From NCBI GenBank assembly GCA_004154925.1, contig QJNS01000009.1, positions 434,001 through 498,000 on the forward strand: DNA of 64,000 nucleotides, read 5' to 3'. Positions 36,801 to 50,185 of this stretch are shown piece after piece. Source of the DNA: Monosporascus cannonballus. Its lineage: Eukaryota > Ascomycota > Sordariomycetes > Xylariales. Numbering within the stretch: position 1 is the stretch's first letter; the number at the start of each line of letters is the position of its first letter. A model generated the notes under the pieces. It was not told where the DNA came from. It worked only from the letters and a program-made list of their open reading frames with translations, and ran no database searches. A program made the position numbers and the translations under genes.

Positions 36801-38917
36801 AAACATAAATATCTGTCAATAGTAAATATAACATATTTATATCTTTTAAGATTTTTTTAAAATTTGTAAAATTAATAACGGTTTTTTATTTTAATCGAGA
36901 TATTCCTTGTTTTGATTCGCGGCATATTAACTCTTTAATTTTCGCCTTATTACATATTTGGCATTCGATTATTATAAAACTTTTTAAACCGATTTTTTTC
37001 GTATAAAATTATAATTAAGCGATTATTTTGAGACTTAAATAACCTAATTTTAAGTATTATATAATACCGTTATCGATCCGTAATAATCTTATTATTTTTA
37101 AATTAACGTATCGTTTGTAAATAAATAAAATTACATAAAATATTATTACGTTAATATCTTAGATAACGAATTAATTAACTTGATTTGTTAATATACTAAT
37201 TACTTAATTATATTTATATTAATTATAAGTATTAATTTCTTTATTATTTTATTAATAACTTCTTTTTCGAAATTATCGGAATAACACCAAATTATATACG
37301 GAATTTTCGCAGTAAGCCACGTTATACAAACGTAACGTTTTCGTATTGCTAGAGCTTCGAAATATATTAACCTTTCCGTATCCCTTAATCGGGACAAAAT
37401 TATTGCCTGCATATATCCCGTGATCTTTTACGATAAATTTAAATTTTAGAAATTTGCTAATTAAATTAAAGATATATATCGTAAACCCTAGGTCCAAAAT
37501 AACTAAATTATTTAAAAAATAAAATAAGATATTTATAGCGTTATGTTAATCAATAATTAAAAAACATGTTAATATTCCTAATAACTTTTTAAAAAATTAA
37601 TTTATTTATTATACAATAAATCTTTCTATAATTTTCGATAAATAGTTAATTTTTTCTTTAAAGATTAATTGGAGGCAATTCGTCCTTAAATATATACTAC
37701 TACCTTATTATTAAAATAAAAACCTTTCAAGGTTTTCTTAAAAAATACATAGTAAGAATTAAATAATATATAATAATTAATTAAGTACGTTTTATAAGGA
37801 GTACTTTATATATTTTAATTCCTAAAGTTTTGGCTTATTACCGTTTCGGTTCGTATAAAAACCTTTACGGTTACTTCGTTTCGGCTTACGGCTTAAAGTT
37901 TTTCCTTACGGTTAAAGGTTAATATTTTTGAGATTTTCTTAATTAAGATTATTTTAATTAAAAAACTTTACAGATATCTCGTTAAACGTTAAAAACGATA
38001 CCTTAATATTTTTTAATAATTATTATTAGTTTTTAATAATTAATTATATTATTATTAATTTCGGCCTTTTTTATTATTTATAAAGTAATTGTTTAAATCC
38101 CGATAATAAGGGCCAATATTATATATAAGTTATTAACCTATATAATCATTATTTTTGTTTTCGAAACATCATATCATTATCCTTAAGTTATAAATTTTTA
38201 TTATTTTATAATTCATTCGTTTAGCTTTTTTATTAATATCGAAATTCACTTTAACCGTTTACGATATTTTCGTTAAATATTAATTAAGAATTTGTTATTA
38301 TATGTTTTGTGCGATGCGCCTAAATTAATAAATTATTTTCGTAAGCTTTTTTATTAAAAAAACTAATTTTTTTAATTATTAAAAATACCGACTTTAAAAC
38401 GTATTTCGTAAAGTCGTTAATACTTTTATGGAAAATATCGTATTTCCGATCCTTATAAATATATTCTGTAAAACCTTAATTATAAGCTTATTTACTTTCG
38501 GTAGTTATTTTAAAGGTATTTATTAAATAACTAATATAATCCATTTTTTTGATAACCTTTCCGAAAAATATAAATATAAATAAGGAATTACTTAAGGCAT
38601 TTCTTCGTATCGTATAACGGATTCCTTTCTTTGAGTATAAAATTATATTAAATTTTATAAATTTAATAAAATATTAAAAATTTTAATCAAAATCGATATA
38701 ATTCCAAATATCCAACGTATATACTTTAAATTAAAATTCGCTTTTAAAGCGATCCTAATTCTGAGGTTCTTTGTAAATAACGAAGGACGTTAACGGTACG
38801 GTCGCCATTATAATTATTAGCGTATTTCGATAATTATAATTAATACATAACTTATATTATTTTAGCAATAGCTAATTAATTAATATATGCCCTAATTAAG
38901 CGAATCAGACTTTTAAT
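33872..38917 (-). pseudogene. Copia polyprotein relic (gag-pol)
   Basis: Read on the minus strand. The open stretch 37497-37273 holds IVKDHGIYAGNNFVPIKGYGKVNIF followed by LRLYNVAYCENSVYNLV, the Copia region just after the protease active site and before integrase. The segment at about 34145-34055 is the RNase H C-terminal block shared with 14760-14860. A purine tract adjoins the LTR at 33872-33882. The rest is broken by stops and is extremely AT-rich. Order and orientation agree with protease, integrase, RT and RNase H running leftward. Confidence 0.8.
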
Positions 38918-39080
38918 TATCTGATATAAGAGATATGAGTTATATATGTATTTATAATTACTTGCAGATGCTCTAAAACGCGCACTGCACTTTAAGATGA
39001 TCTAGTCCCGAAATATATATGTTTCGATCAAAGGGAATCTTCCGTATATAGGGTGCTAGAGCACCCTCTGCTAGCCGACA
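38918..39080 (-). repeat. 5' LTR of the complete Copia element
   Basis: 163 bp. Matches 33709-33871 with mostly C-T/G-A changes. Palindromes at 39010-39026 and 39051-39066 are still recognisable. Confidence 0.9.
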
Positions 39081-39425
39081 CTATTCTCTTTCTGGGTCGT
39101 AACGACCTACTAATAAGTGTTATGATCTAACTAGAGTGCAGCACAGGGATCACTGAGACAAAACTCAAATTTTTAATAGGGCTACCCTACTATATATATA
39201 TTGTAGCTATTAAATGCAATTAGGCTATGAGCTTTGCATGCATATATACAACTTTTATTAGTACGTATATAGTTAAACTTTTTTCTCTATATAACTTTAA
39301 GCAGGTAAGTTTATTAATATTTTTACATACATACGTGTTATTATTAAATTAATTGTATATTTATTTTCGTCCTATTTAACCGGTTAAAATGTATATTTAA
39401 GTAATCGTTTTTAATGTATATTTAG
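39081..39425. other. Spacer right of the Copia element
   Basis: Mixed-composition stretch turning AT-rich. No coding block or element end recognised beyond the Copia duplication at 39081-39085. Confidence 0.5.
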
Positions 39426-40760
39426 GGGAAAAGGATATACAGGTTCGTACAGGCTTGTACAGGGTTATATAGGGCTAACTCAAGGCGCTATAGAATATAT
39501 GATATTAAACAAGCTAAACCGCCTCTACCAAGGGGCGTACGAACGCGACCGCAAATAAATAAATATTTACAGGCTTTTATAAGTTCGTATAGATTTTATT
39601 AACATAGCGAAATAATTATCGTTCTGGAAATTCAATAAAAATTTTCTTATCGAGTTAAATACGCTTAATAAATCTTATGTCGACGAAAAGGAGCTTAAAA
39701 AAACTAAGAAAGCACTTGATATATTGCGTTTCGCTAAGAAGGTATAAGTACGAAACTAGCTCGAGGATTATTAGATAAGTATAAGGTCGTATAAAGCTGT
39801 ACAGGACTATATAGATATTAACAAGGCCGTATAGAAGCTAAAGGCCTTGATTAACCCTTTGAAGTACCGTAACTAAACGAGCAGCCTTATTATAGTTATG
39901 ATTAAACTTAAGCGAATCCAGCAGAAGTATGCTATAGTTGTGCATATAACGTTTGAAAATATCAATAAACGTATATGCAAAAACTGCAGAAGTAAGCTTC
40001 GTATAAATTTTTATAGGGTTATACGAACCCGAACTAACCCATATAAACCCGCATAATAAAGAACCGTTCAAAACCTGCCGTTTATTCGGCCCGGACATAT
40101 TTAAAAAACCTGCTAATGTTATCAGTATTTTTCGCAGATCTATAACTGCGAATTTTACGTTAGTAAAAAGGATACCGCCTTTACTTAATTCGGTAAGTAT
40201 ATAATTAACCCCGTATAAGCTTGTACAAGCTCGTATAAATCAGTATAAAGGAAAACGAAACTAAAAACGATAATATATGGCCGACTATTACTTAGAAAAT
40301 ACTTAAAAAAGTTATTACGCGCCAGCTCGAGCAGATAATTAATTAGTCTAAGGCTGAACTAGTTAACAAAGAAGATTTAACGTCCTTTTTTTTCGGCTAA
40401 GAAGCGCCGCCGAATATAAGGGCTGAACGGGTTAATACGGGATCGTACAAGTTTTTACAGGATTACATAGAGTTATACAGGGAAATACAGAGTCGTACAA
40501 GGTTTAAGCAGGCGTTACAAGGATTAATATCTTAAAAAAATATATTTTCGAAGTCGGCGCGCCCTTATTAAAACCTTTACAAACCGCAAAAGCCGAAATA
40601 AAAGTATATAAGTTATATATAAGATAATACAACTTTTTTTAAACAAATACGAATCCGTATAACTTCGTAAAGCTTTTTATAAACTTTATTTATAATTATT
40701 TAATTTTTTGAGTTTTTATAAGCTTATACATAGTTAGATTAATTTGTACAACTCTGTATA
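39426..40760 (+). repeat. Field of degenerate 9-12 bp units of the type nnTGTACAGG / nnCGTATAAG
   Basis: Clusters occur around 39435-39490, 39570-39590, 39780-39845, 40010-40060, 40205-40245, 40440-40520 and 40710-40770. In each, units with TACAGG, TATAGG, TACAAG or TATAAG follow one another at about 10-base spacing, some in reverse. They are separated by stretches with coding character. This is not a CRISPR: the units are short, degenerate and without regular spacers. Confidence 0.55.
39640..40200 (+). pseudogene. Relic of an unknown protein with a CxxC motif
   Basis: The plus frame near 39690-39740 reads LKKTKKALDILRFAKK. A plus frame at about 39850-40190 reads through IKLKRIQQKYAI, NINKRICKNCRSKLRINFY and CEFYVSKKDTAFT, broken only by stops that C-T or G-A changes would create. 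CKNC (about 39976-39987) and later Cys may have bound zinc. Family unknown. Part of the frame coincides with the short degenerate repeats. Confidence 0.45.
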
Positions 40761-41080
40761 AGTTTATATTAATCGTTTCTCTTTTATACTAGGTTTTTCT
40801 CGTTATTACTAGCTTTAAACCTTTTATTCTTTTGATTTTTATATTTATTATAATACGCTTTATTTTTGTATTAACTTTAAGCTTTATCGTAAATAGCTTA
40901 TTTCCCTTTATTAATCCTTTACGTCTTTAAATGATATTATATAAACTTTATTTGACCTATATCAAATCGAAACCACTTGTAAAACTTTTAAACGACATCT
41001 ATAGAAATAGGACGTATTTCGACGCGAAATCCGTATAGACGCGTTTAAAGCTTTACGCGTCCGTATCAGCTACTTTATTT

Positions 41081-41830
41081 ATGAATTCGAATATAATAAT
41101 AATAAAATTTATCAATGTTTACGAAAAAAAATTCGTTAATTCCTTTATTAGAATTAAACGTATTCGTCGCGAACTTAATATCTTCTGTTATTATACCGTT
41201 ACTGTTTTTATTATTAAGGTCGATCGCTTTCGAACCTTATTCGCTTATAAACGAGTTATTTATAACGTTTTATGCCGTTTTGGTTTTCGACTTTTATATA
41301 TGCAAAAGACATTAACTCTTTTCAGCATATTATTCGCGTTATTTATAAAAAGTTTTACCTCTTAAAAGTTAATAAGTTTCAAAATAAGTTATACCGACGC
41401 CGTACTAACAGGATTATTCGCGGACCAAATTATATTTTATCTGTAAATACTTATTATAAGCTTACGCAGTATGGATTCGAAATTTACGCAGGCATAAACG
41501 CCTATTTATAATATATTATATGGTTTTATATCGGTTTTAACTCTTTTACCTTCCGTTCCTTTTGCTTAGTATTTGTATATCGTTAATATTACTGGTTATA
41601 TCTCTTAGTTTATCCGATTGGACCATAATATAGAAATTAAACTTATAGCTATTACGTATTATTATTTCTTAAACCGTCTCAAAAACGGACAATTTCCTTA
41701 TAGCTTCGATCTTTATCGTGGACCCGGTACATTAATTCGATTTTCGTTTAATTATCTGTTATTCGATCTCTTTTCTGCTGGTAATATCTTTATATAAACC
41801 ATATTTTAAAAAACATAGCTTTACGCAATC
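41081..41830 (+). pseudogene. Integrase-core (rve) transposase-like relic
   Basis: The open frame from 41272 reads YAKDINSFQHIIRVIYKKF, then YRRRTNRIIRGPNYILSV, then YGFEIYAGINAYL. This is the pattern of the integrase-core proteins common in fungal genomes (GP..W..D..KL..YG..IY..IDAYSR). After a frame change at about 41.52-41.55 kb the frame continues NITGYISQFIRLDHNIE, the second catalytic Asp block, then a YYFLNRLK stretch. The first catalytic Asp position reads Asn (SVN). It belongs to a DNA-transposon or integrase-type mobile element rather than the LTR families nearby. Element ends were not found. Confidence 0.6.
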
Positions 41831-41999
41831 TTGTATTAAGCGGTTACAATAAAAAAACGTTTGATATTATGGGAAAAATATTGATAATAAACGGATCGAA
41901 AGTTAATAAACTAAATTGGCGAAAAACCGTACTATATTTTAGCGGATAAAGCTAATACGAAGATATATAGGCTTTTATGGGGCTAATCGTGTTTAATTA

Positions 42000-43223
42000 T
42001 AAGATTTTTTCGACCGATTACAAAGTTAACGATTATAAAAAAAGCAAAAGCGTTTAACCGTATTATGCTAATTTATATTTATATGCTTGTTTTTCGAAAA
42101 AGCATTTCACGATTTCGTTCGAACCTAGAATACATATCTTATCTAGCTACAGTCTATTGTTATAGCTGCACCATGCCATTACGCTACTAGGGCAAAAGAT
42201 CAGTGGAATGATCGCAATTGTGGCAATCGTTCTGGTGCTTACAGCCGTATAAGAGCTGTTACCGTGGACAAGGCGATAACACCTATTCGTTTTTACGTTA
42301 TTCCCGGTATCCCGTATAACCTATATAAGAACCCAGATATTATGAAGAGCTTTATCAATTATAAAATTTCATTACACCGCGCACGATAAACGGAATTTAT
42401 AATGATAATTAAAAGAAATAAAATCGAGCTTAAAGTATATTTATCTAAGGTTATTATAGATATATGTAATAATATCTGGGGAAAAAATAGGCGGTTTCTC
42501 TTTAAAACGATCCGATACATTTCGAAACGAACTATAATTTCGTTAATATTTATATTTAAAGGACGAGCTTAGTTATTAGGAAAAAAACGGATATTAATTA
42601 CATTTCGAAAAGTTTCTTAAGTCTAAAATTAATTAGAAAATCTATATTCAAATTACGCATCGCGAATTCTAGATTAATTTTGATAAACTAAATATGTTAA
42701 TATTTAATAACGAAATTAATAATATTATATAAGTTAAAATATAAAAGTATTTATATAATGAAAATTTATATACATTAATTTGCCTTTACTTACTTTGTCC
42801 CAACCTATACACCTTTTATATTCTTTTTTCTATATCGCTATAACCTCCTTTTTTTCTTGCAGCTTTAGTTACTATAAAAAAGGTAAATTCCAACGTTTAT
42901 TACTTATATAACATTTTATATTATTCGCAAAAGCTTGTACCGATTTTTTTCTTTTCGCAACTATTTATATACTGTGATCTACGGTTATTTTATATAATGT
43001 TATTTCGCCTTAAGCTTTTATAACTTCGTACGTATTTATACGAACTCGTATTAGTTCGAACTGAGCCGCCATCCTTTTCATCGGTTCCTATTTAATAAAA
43101 AAGATATTTCTTTTACTTTAATTAAGGGCTCCGGTTTGTAATTAACCTGAAGTAAGGATAATTCAACTGGTACGGGCTTAATCGAAAGGATTTTCCTTAA
43201 TACGTCTCTTATTCGGACCGCTA
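42000..43223. other. Unassigned AT-rich relic DNA, left flank of Gypsy A copy 2
   Basis: Contains a less mutated patch (about 42125-42330). From 43223 leftward there is a minus-strand reading frame (AVRIRDVLRKILSIKP.., to about 43078) and below it another stretch with AFANNIKCYI character. Family not recognised. The frame is interrupted at 43223 by the A insertion. Confidence 0.45.
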
Positions 43224-43430
43224 TGTAAGATAATGGACAGCTGTGAGCTTGGGTGAGATGATCTCCGACCAGTCGCAAAGCGTATTCCAAGAAGTAAATG
43301 TATTAGGTTACTTCCATCTGGCGTTTCCTATTAGCTGTCAGATGGTGGATTTATATTAATAAGTAGGTCGATAGTTAATCGGTAGCCGGTCAGTTACCAG
43401 CCTTATCCTTATAGAGGCTATACTTTTGTA
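43224..43430 (-). repeat. 3' LTR of Gypsy A copy 2 (207 bp)
   Basis: Left LTR of a minus-strand element, beginning TGTAAGATAATGG. It is followed by a T-rich tract (polypurine on the minus strand). Much less AT-rich than the interior. Confidence 0.9.
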
Positions 43431-46400
43431 ATTTTTTTTAAATTATTAATTTGATATAATACGTTTTATAAATTTGGTTACGTATATTTGTCGACAATTT
43501 ATTATTATATTATATTATACGTAAATACCGTAATAATTAATACATATTATATTACATAATAAATTATATTCCTTTTAAATATTTATTATAATCCGTTTTT
43601 TAACCTTATTTTATTTACTGTTTATGCGCTTTTTTTATTTTTTTGTATACGTATTTTATTTAGTTTTCCGTTTTTCTTTATTTTTGTTTGTCTTTTTTAC
43701 GTATAATTTCCGTTTGTTATATCTTCTTTTCGTAAGGAATTCTAAAAAATAATATTTTAATATTAATAATAATTAGGATGTTTTGAATATTATTTTTTCG
43801 ACGCCGATAATAAAATAAATATTAATTATATTACAGGTAATAATAAGCCGTATTATAATTATAAAATATAATGTTATTTGGATTGCCGTATAATATATGT
43901 TTAAATTTTGAACGTCTTAAATTTCGTTATAATCAATAATTATTATAGAATCTTTTACTTGGTAAATAATTATTTTTAATATTATTAATATTATTATTTA
44001 ATTTCCGCTTAAATTTCGATTATTTTTAAAAATGCCGCTTAAATATTTTTTGAATTCGGTACCGATAATTAGGAATTAATCGACGAATTCGAATAAGCTC
44101 GTATTACAGATACCTAATATAAATATTTAAACGTAATTAGAGTTAATTATTAATTTAAGTTCTTTCGCGAACCCGAATTTGTTTTTAATGTAATTATTAC
44201 TAAAAAATGTCGTTTTTTTAACATATCGAAGGTCGATTTTCGTTTATTTATTATAATTGCGAAAATCTAATTTTAAATATATTTTATAAAATTTTATATT
44301 TAAGTCTTTGTTCTAAATATTTCGATTCTTTTTTATTATTTCGTAATTAATATCCGATTAAATACAATTTTAAAGTATCTTTATAAATAAAATAATTTTC
44401 GAAACCCGTTATATTGTTACGTTTTTTACTTACGAATATTTTCTGCTCGTTTTTCGATATTTTAACGAAATTTTAATACTTATTAATAATTATAATTAAA
44501 AAACGGTGGTATTTAACGAAATTATTATCAAATTAAAATACGTTAAACGTTTTAAAAATGGCGCCTTATTTCCGATTAATACCAAATTATGTTCCGGTTA
44601 TTTAGGCCTTATTTTTCGTAGAAAATAAAATGTTTTTAAATCTTTGCCGAATTTTACGTTTAATACGTTTAATAAAAATACCTGCTTTTTACAGTTATAT
44701 GTTTTTCGATGGGTTTCCGATATTTTTATATTAATTTCCTTAATATATTTATTAAAATTTAATTAACGGAAAGCTTAATACTTATATACAAAATCTTATT
44801 TTCGATATAAAAGTTCGATTTTTTTATATTATTTACCAAAAACTTAAAACTCGTTATATACTTAAGTAATATTTTAATGTTAATGATTTAATTCTGCTTA
44901 AAATTATTTTTTGTAATGTTTATAATTATTAAGTGATTAATTTTCGATCGGGTTATTATTTTTTCAGTTTTTAGGTCGTTTTATTCCTTATATATATATA
45001 TAATTTCTTTTCTAACGCTATAATATTTTAAACATATATTCGAAATAGTTTCGAAGTTTTTACGTGTTATATTTAATAGGCCAGTTTCTTTATTTAATTA
45101 AATATTTGCGTTACCTCTAAGTATTTCGATAGCGGACGATATCCTATATTACTTATTTTTTTGTATTCTTTTATTCGGTCCGGTAATATTATTAGAGGTC
45201 GCCGGGTTTTTGGTTATGTTACGGTTTTAATAGCGATATTAAAAATATATTATATGTCCGTTAATATTTGGTAAAATTCAATATTTATACGCTTAGAAAT
45301 TTAGTTTCTTTTTAAATACAACTCGGATATAAATAAATACAAATGTTTTATTTTTTAAATTTAAAGTTTTTAATTAATAAAGTTACTTATTACCTTAATT
45401 AAAATTCTATAAATGTATAACATTAATTATAAGATTTTTTCTGAGTTATCGTTATTTTCTCCTAATATTCGTATATTATTCGATAAATAACCGCCATTTT
45501 TTCGAAAAGTTTTTTAATTTTTTATATTTATCTTTTAAACCTTTATTAAAAGTACTTTATTATTTTTAGATAATATGTATATGAGGCTTTAAACGGAAAA
45601 TAACCAATAAATACGTTTTACGTATTATTATATACGAATTTCGTATTTTACAATAACTTTATTTAATTATTTTAATATTTATTAATATAAATGCAGAAAT
45701 AATATTCTAAAACTTAATAAGTACATTTCGTTTATTTATTAATTTACGGATAATAAACGGTCGATATTTACCGCTTATTTTTCGCTTTTTGCAAATTCTT
45801 ATTTAAAATTGGTTCGTTAGTAATATATTTTTATGGTTAATAATACCAACTAGTATACCGAATGTGTATTTTTCCTTATCGTAAAAAATTAAGTTAATGC
45901 GGCTACGATTAGAGTTTTAACCGTAAGGATAAATAATTTTAATTTCGTAAAGCGGTTAACGATTACCAGGATTACGTCGTACTTTAACCCGTTTAAACCT
46001 AAGCCTTTGAAATATCCCGTAACAAAATTTAACGAAAAATTTCGACAAAGTTATTCAAGTAACGACAAGGATTATAAATATCTATATAATTTATAACGTA
46101 GCTTTGTTATGTCCTAGTAATTCAGATATTACTTAATATATTTTCGGATATCGTTCGCTATATTTTTCTAATAAAACTTTTTTATTATTAAATTTAGCGT
46201 ACGGATATATCGTAAATATTTTATCTTTGGATTATTATGGTATTAGTTAATTAATTACTTTTGTAAAACGCTTATTAACAAGATTATAAATTTGTTTCGA
46301 TAATATAAAACCTTATTTAAATTCAATAAATACCTTTAATTTCCGCTTAACGTCTAGTTATTTATATTAATTTTATAATATTTTAAATGTTAATTTAAAA

Positions 46401-49400
46401 TTTTCGAACTTAATCGTAAAATTATCGGAAACGTTTCGAAATCCGATTATAATATTGTTATAATTTAATATTATTATTATTATTTAATATTTAAATGTAT
46501 TACTATTATATTTCATATTTATATTATTATTTACAATCGATAAATTCGACAAATATATAAATTTTTATCTTTTTGTTCTGTCAAAAGTTTTTTATAATTA
46601 TATAATAAAACTTCTCCGCTTTTTTTAAACGGATAATAATTATTTAAATTTCTACCACCTAAAATTTATCTAAGAATTTTATAACGAACAAATTTTACAT
46701 TATCTTTATAAAATCTTTTGCCCTTTTATAACGCTTTAAATCACGTTATATATTTACAACCGTTTTTTGTACGTTTTCCGGCATATTATTCGTAAATCCA
46801 AATTTCTTGGATAATATAAGAATTACGTTTTTATACGCGATTTTCTCTAATATATAATCCGGGCGTTTAAATAATTTTGCGCCGAATTAATAATACCCGA
46901 TCGTTATTACATTTCAAAATCAAATTATATAAAACGGTAAACCTATTAGGTTAACTCTTTTTAAGGTTATACGCCGGCGCCTTTACTATATTCTTTAACG
47001 CTATATAATCGATAAATATTAGAAAAATCTTTTCCGTATTTTTAAGATATTATTATTAACATTTTAGGCTTTTTATAATCGCTAATAATTCTTATTATTT
47101 TATAACTTACCGTATTTTAGTTAAACTTAATTTTCGTAATTAATATATAATTAGCCGTTAATATTTTCGGTATTTTTATAAAAATATTCTTGATATAGTT
47201 TTTACTAAGGCGTTTATTTTTACCATATTATTTTTAATGTTATTTTAATATCGAAAAATAATTGCCGATTAAAAAATATTTTTTAAATTTCGGAACGCCT
47301 TTTTAATTTTTTCGGGCTACCGGAATTTTGCCGTTTTAATTTTGCCTTATACTCTTTTTAAAACTTTAATAATAAGTTCGATAATACGCGAAAAACAGGC
47401 GATAAACTTCCGATAAAAATTCACAAATCTTAGAAATATTTAAATATGATAAATTATATTTGGTTCTGGCCATATTTCGATAATATCGACCTATCGGCAG
47501 TTTATTTCCAAACTGTCAATATTAATTATAAATTTTAAGGATTTTATTTTTTTTAAAAACAAATTGCATTTAAACGTTTTAATAAATATTTAATATTATA
47601 ACAACCGTTCGTAAACTAATTAAATACATTTCGTATATTTTCTGTATTATCTTAATAAATAATTATATTACTTAGATTTATTATATATATATATTTAATT
47701 AATTTAATTAATAGTTTATAAATATTGGCCTAAAATGTAATTATTACGTTAATATAACCAAATAACATATTCGTATATTTAAACTGTTCGTATTACGTTT
47801 AAAGAATAGTTTTTTATTAGTCGCTCTTTTTAATATTAATATGGTAATAAATATTTTTAAAATTAATTTTCAAAAATATCTTAGTTAATATTAAGCGATT
47901 TATTTTTTTGGAAAATAAATATACAAAATATTGGATTTTTATTATTACCCGATTTAATACCTTATAATTAACATATAAGCGGATGTTTCCGTCCTTTTTA
48001 AATACGAATAATATTAATACCTTTATATCCGCTTTTAAATAACGTATCCGCCTTATTTTTATATTTTTTCAGATATATTTTTCGAATACCTTTTTTGGGC
48101 GTCCTAAATAAGGTAAATTAGGCCGAATAAGAGCGTTTTCCCTAGGATCAGATTTATTATATATTTTGTTTTTAGTAATTGAAACTTTTTTTCGCTATTT
48201 TTTCAAAATATATTCGCCGGAAATATTTTAGGTATATAAGGAGGTCGGTTTTTCCTTATTCTTATTATTCCCCGAATTTCGGGATGTTTAAGTTTTTGGT
48301 TAGGTCTATTAAATTAACGGTATAAATTTGTTTACCGGAAAACGTTAGGTTTATAATTTTCTGCCCGTCGACCATTTATAATAATCTACATAACTATTAA
48401 TATATAGCTATATCCAATAAGACGCCTAACTTATCCATTCTTAATTTAAATAATAAGAAATCGGACGTTTTCCGGTTACGGCATATTATAAAATAAATTT
48501 ACTTAAAATTTCGTTCGTTCCCGTTATTATTTATTATGTTAACTAGAATTTTGTAAACTCTATAACATTTAATATACATATCGTTAACGCTAATAAAGCC
48601 CGGAATATGAACGGAAATTAATTGGAAATTAAGCTTTTTCGCCAATCTTTTGCTTATAATATTTACTTATGCTTCGATATTCATATTTCTTTATACTGTT
48701 ATATTTCTTATATTTTTTTAAATAAATATCTTCCTTTTAAAAGGCGGCTTTATTCTTACCGTCCTGCAATTATTAGCCGAAATAAATTGAACGTATATAT
48801 TTATTCTGGCTTTTTTTTGGGTTTACGTCCAGGAACTAATCTGATTTATTGTTATACATTTTTACGTTTTATACGGTTTTCGTATCCTTTTTAAGTTTGC
48901 AATTTACGCTTTTATAACCTGGTTTCCTATAATTATAATATTTAAGTAAGCCCTTATAAAATTAAGGATATTAGGTTATACGGACTTATTTCGATCGGAA
49001 TTAAATCGGCGATTACCTACTTTCTAAATATAAGAACGCTTACGGTTCTTATTGCTTTTACGCGGCGCTTTTAATTTATTTTAAAAAAAATCTCTCGAAA
49101 ACGTTAAAATAAAATCATTTATTTTTATTCATCTTTTTAGGAAAAAATATTCGGTTTTCTTTCGCCTTTTTCCAGGCGATTTAATAAAGTTTTATCTTAT
49201 TTATTACGTTATTAATTTGTTTTAGCTTAACGTTTTTTCGTAATAAAATATTTCGTAACCTTAATATTAAGTTATAAAAATAATTAAAAGTAAAACGTTT
49301 ATTATTCCGATCGTTTTTCGGGTTAAAAACGTCCGCAAATTTTATTTTATAAATTAAGAAATTTTATTTAGCGTAAAAGTTTAACGGCTATTAATCGGAT

Positions 49401-50185
49401 CGCTATTACAGTTCTATAAATTATTTTCTATATTCCTTATCGAAAATATTAGGACTTATATAGCTTTTTTTAATATAAATCCATAAGTTTTCCATTTTTA
49501 CTTTGTTTTTGTAATTAAAATAATTAAAAATAACGTAATATAATTATTAAACGTTTGTAATAAAAATATTTATATGGTCTATAACTTATTCAACATAAAT
49601 AAAGATATTTTGCCTTAGCTTTTCGGCGTAAGTTTTCGTAACAACCTTTATTTAATTTTTTAATTAACGTACGTTCGGAAAACTTCGAAGAATTATAATA
49701 CGGTATTCGCTTATCGCCTTTCGGTTTTCAAGATAATATTGCAATTAATTTGTAAAATTTTGCCTTTTTAATTTATGTTATTATTTATTATTCGGTTAAT
49801 TATTAAAATAATTCCGAAAATTAATTATTTCGTTAATGGATAATTTCCAACATCTAATTATTATTAAGGAATTTAATCTTTTTTTATTTTGAATTCCGGA
49901 ACGCGGTTATTATATTATGTCCGTTTTCCGACCGTTTAATTAACCGTTATCGAAACGCATCCCTTTTATATATATAAAATAATTCGGAATTCTGGAAATT
50001 ATAATCCTTTATCCGTTAAGGTTCCGTTATAAGCTTTTTCGCCTATTTCCGTACCGTAATCGATCGTTTGTCGATTGGGTTCCGATTAGCGGTTTTTTCG
50101 ATTAATAATCTAAGTTCGTCTTATAATCGACAAGTTTTACTTCTAATGGTTATTACGTTATTTTCTATAGTAAAAATAGAAAAAT

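Larger units (their letters stand above)
33709..39080 (-). mobile_element. Complete Ty1/Copia element (5372 bp), RIP-degraded
   Basis: LTRs of exactly 163 bp lie at each end (33709-33871 and 38918-39080), reading TGTTAGTTAGC/TGTCGGCTAGC to TCTGACA/TCAGATA on the minus strand. Flanking 5-bp duplications are CTATC (33704-33708) and CTATT (39081-39085), differing by one C-T change. Length is normal for Copia. It is the same family as the broken element at the left of the window. Confidence 0.92.

Noticed and set aside
39426..40760. Possible CRISPR or satellite array
   Set aside because: Units are about 10 bp, degenerate, in both orientations, and not separated by uniform spacers. CRISPR is not expected in a fungus.
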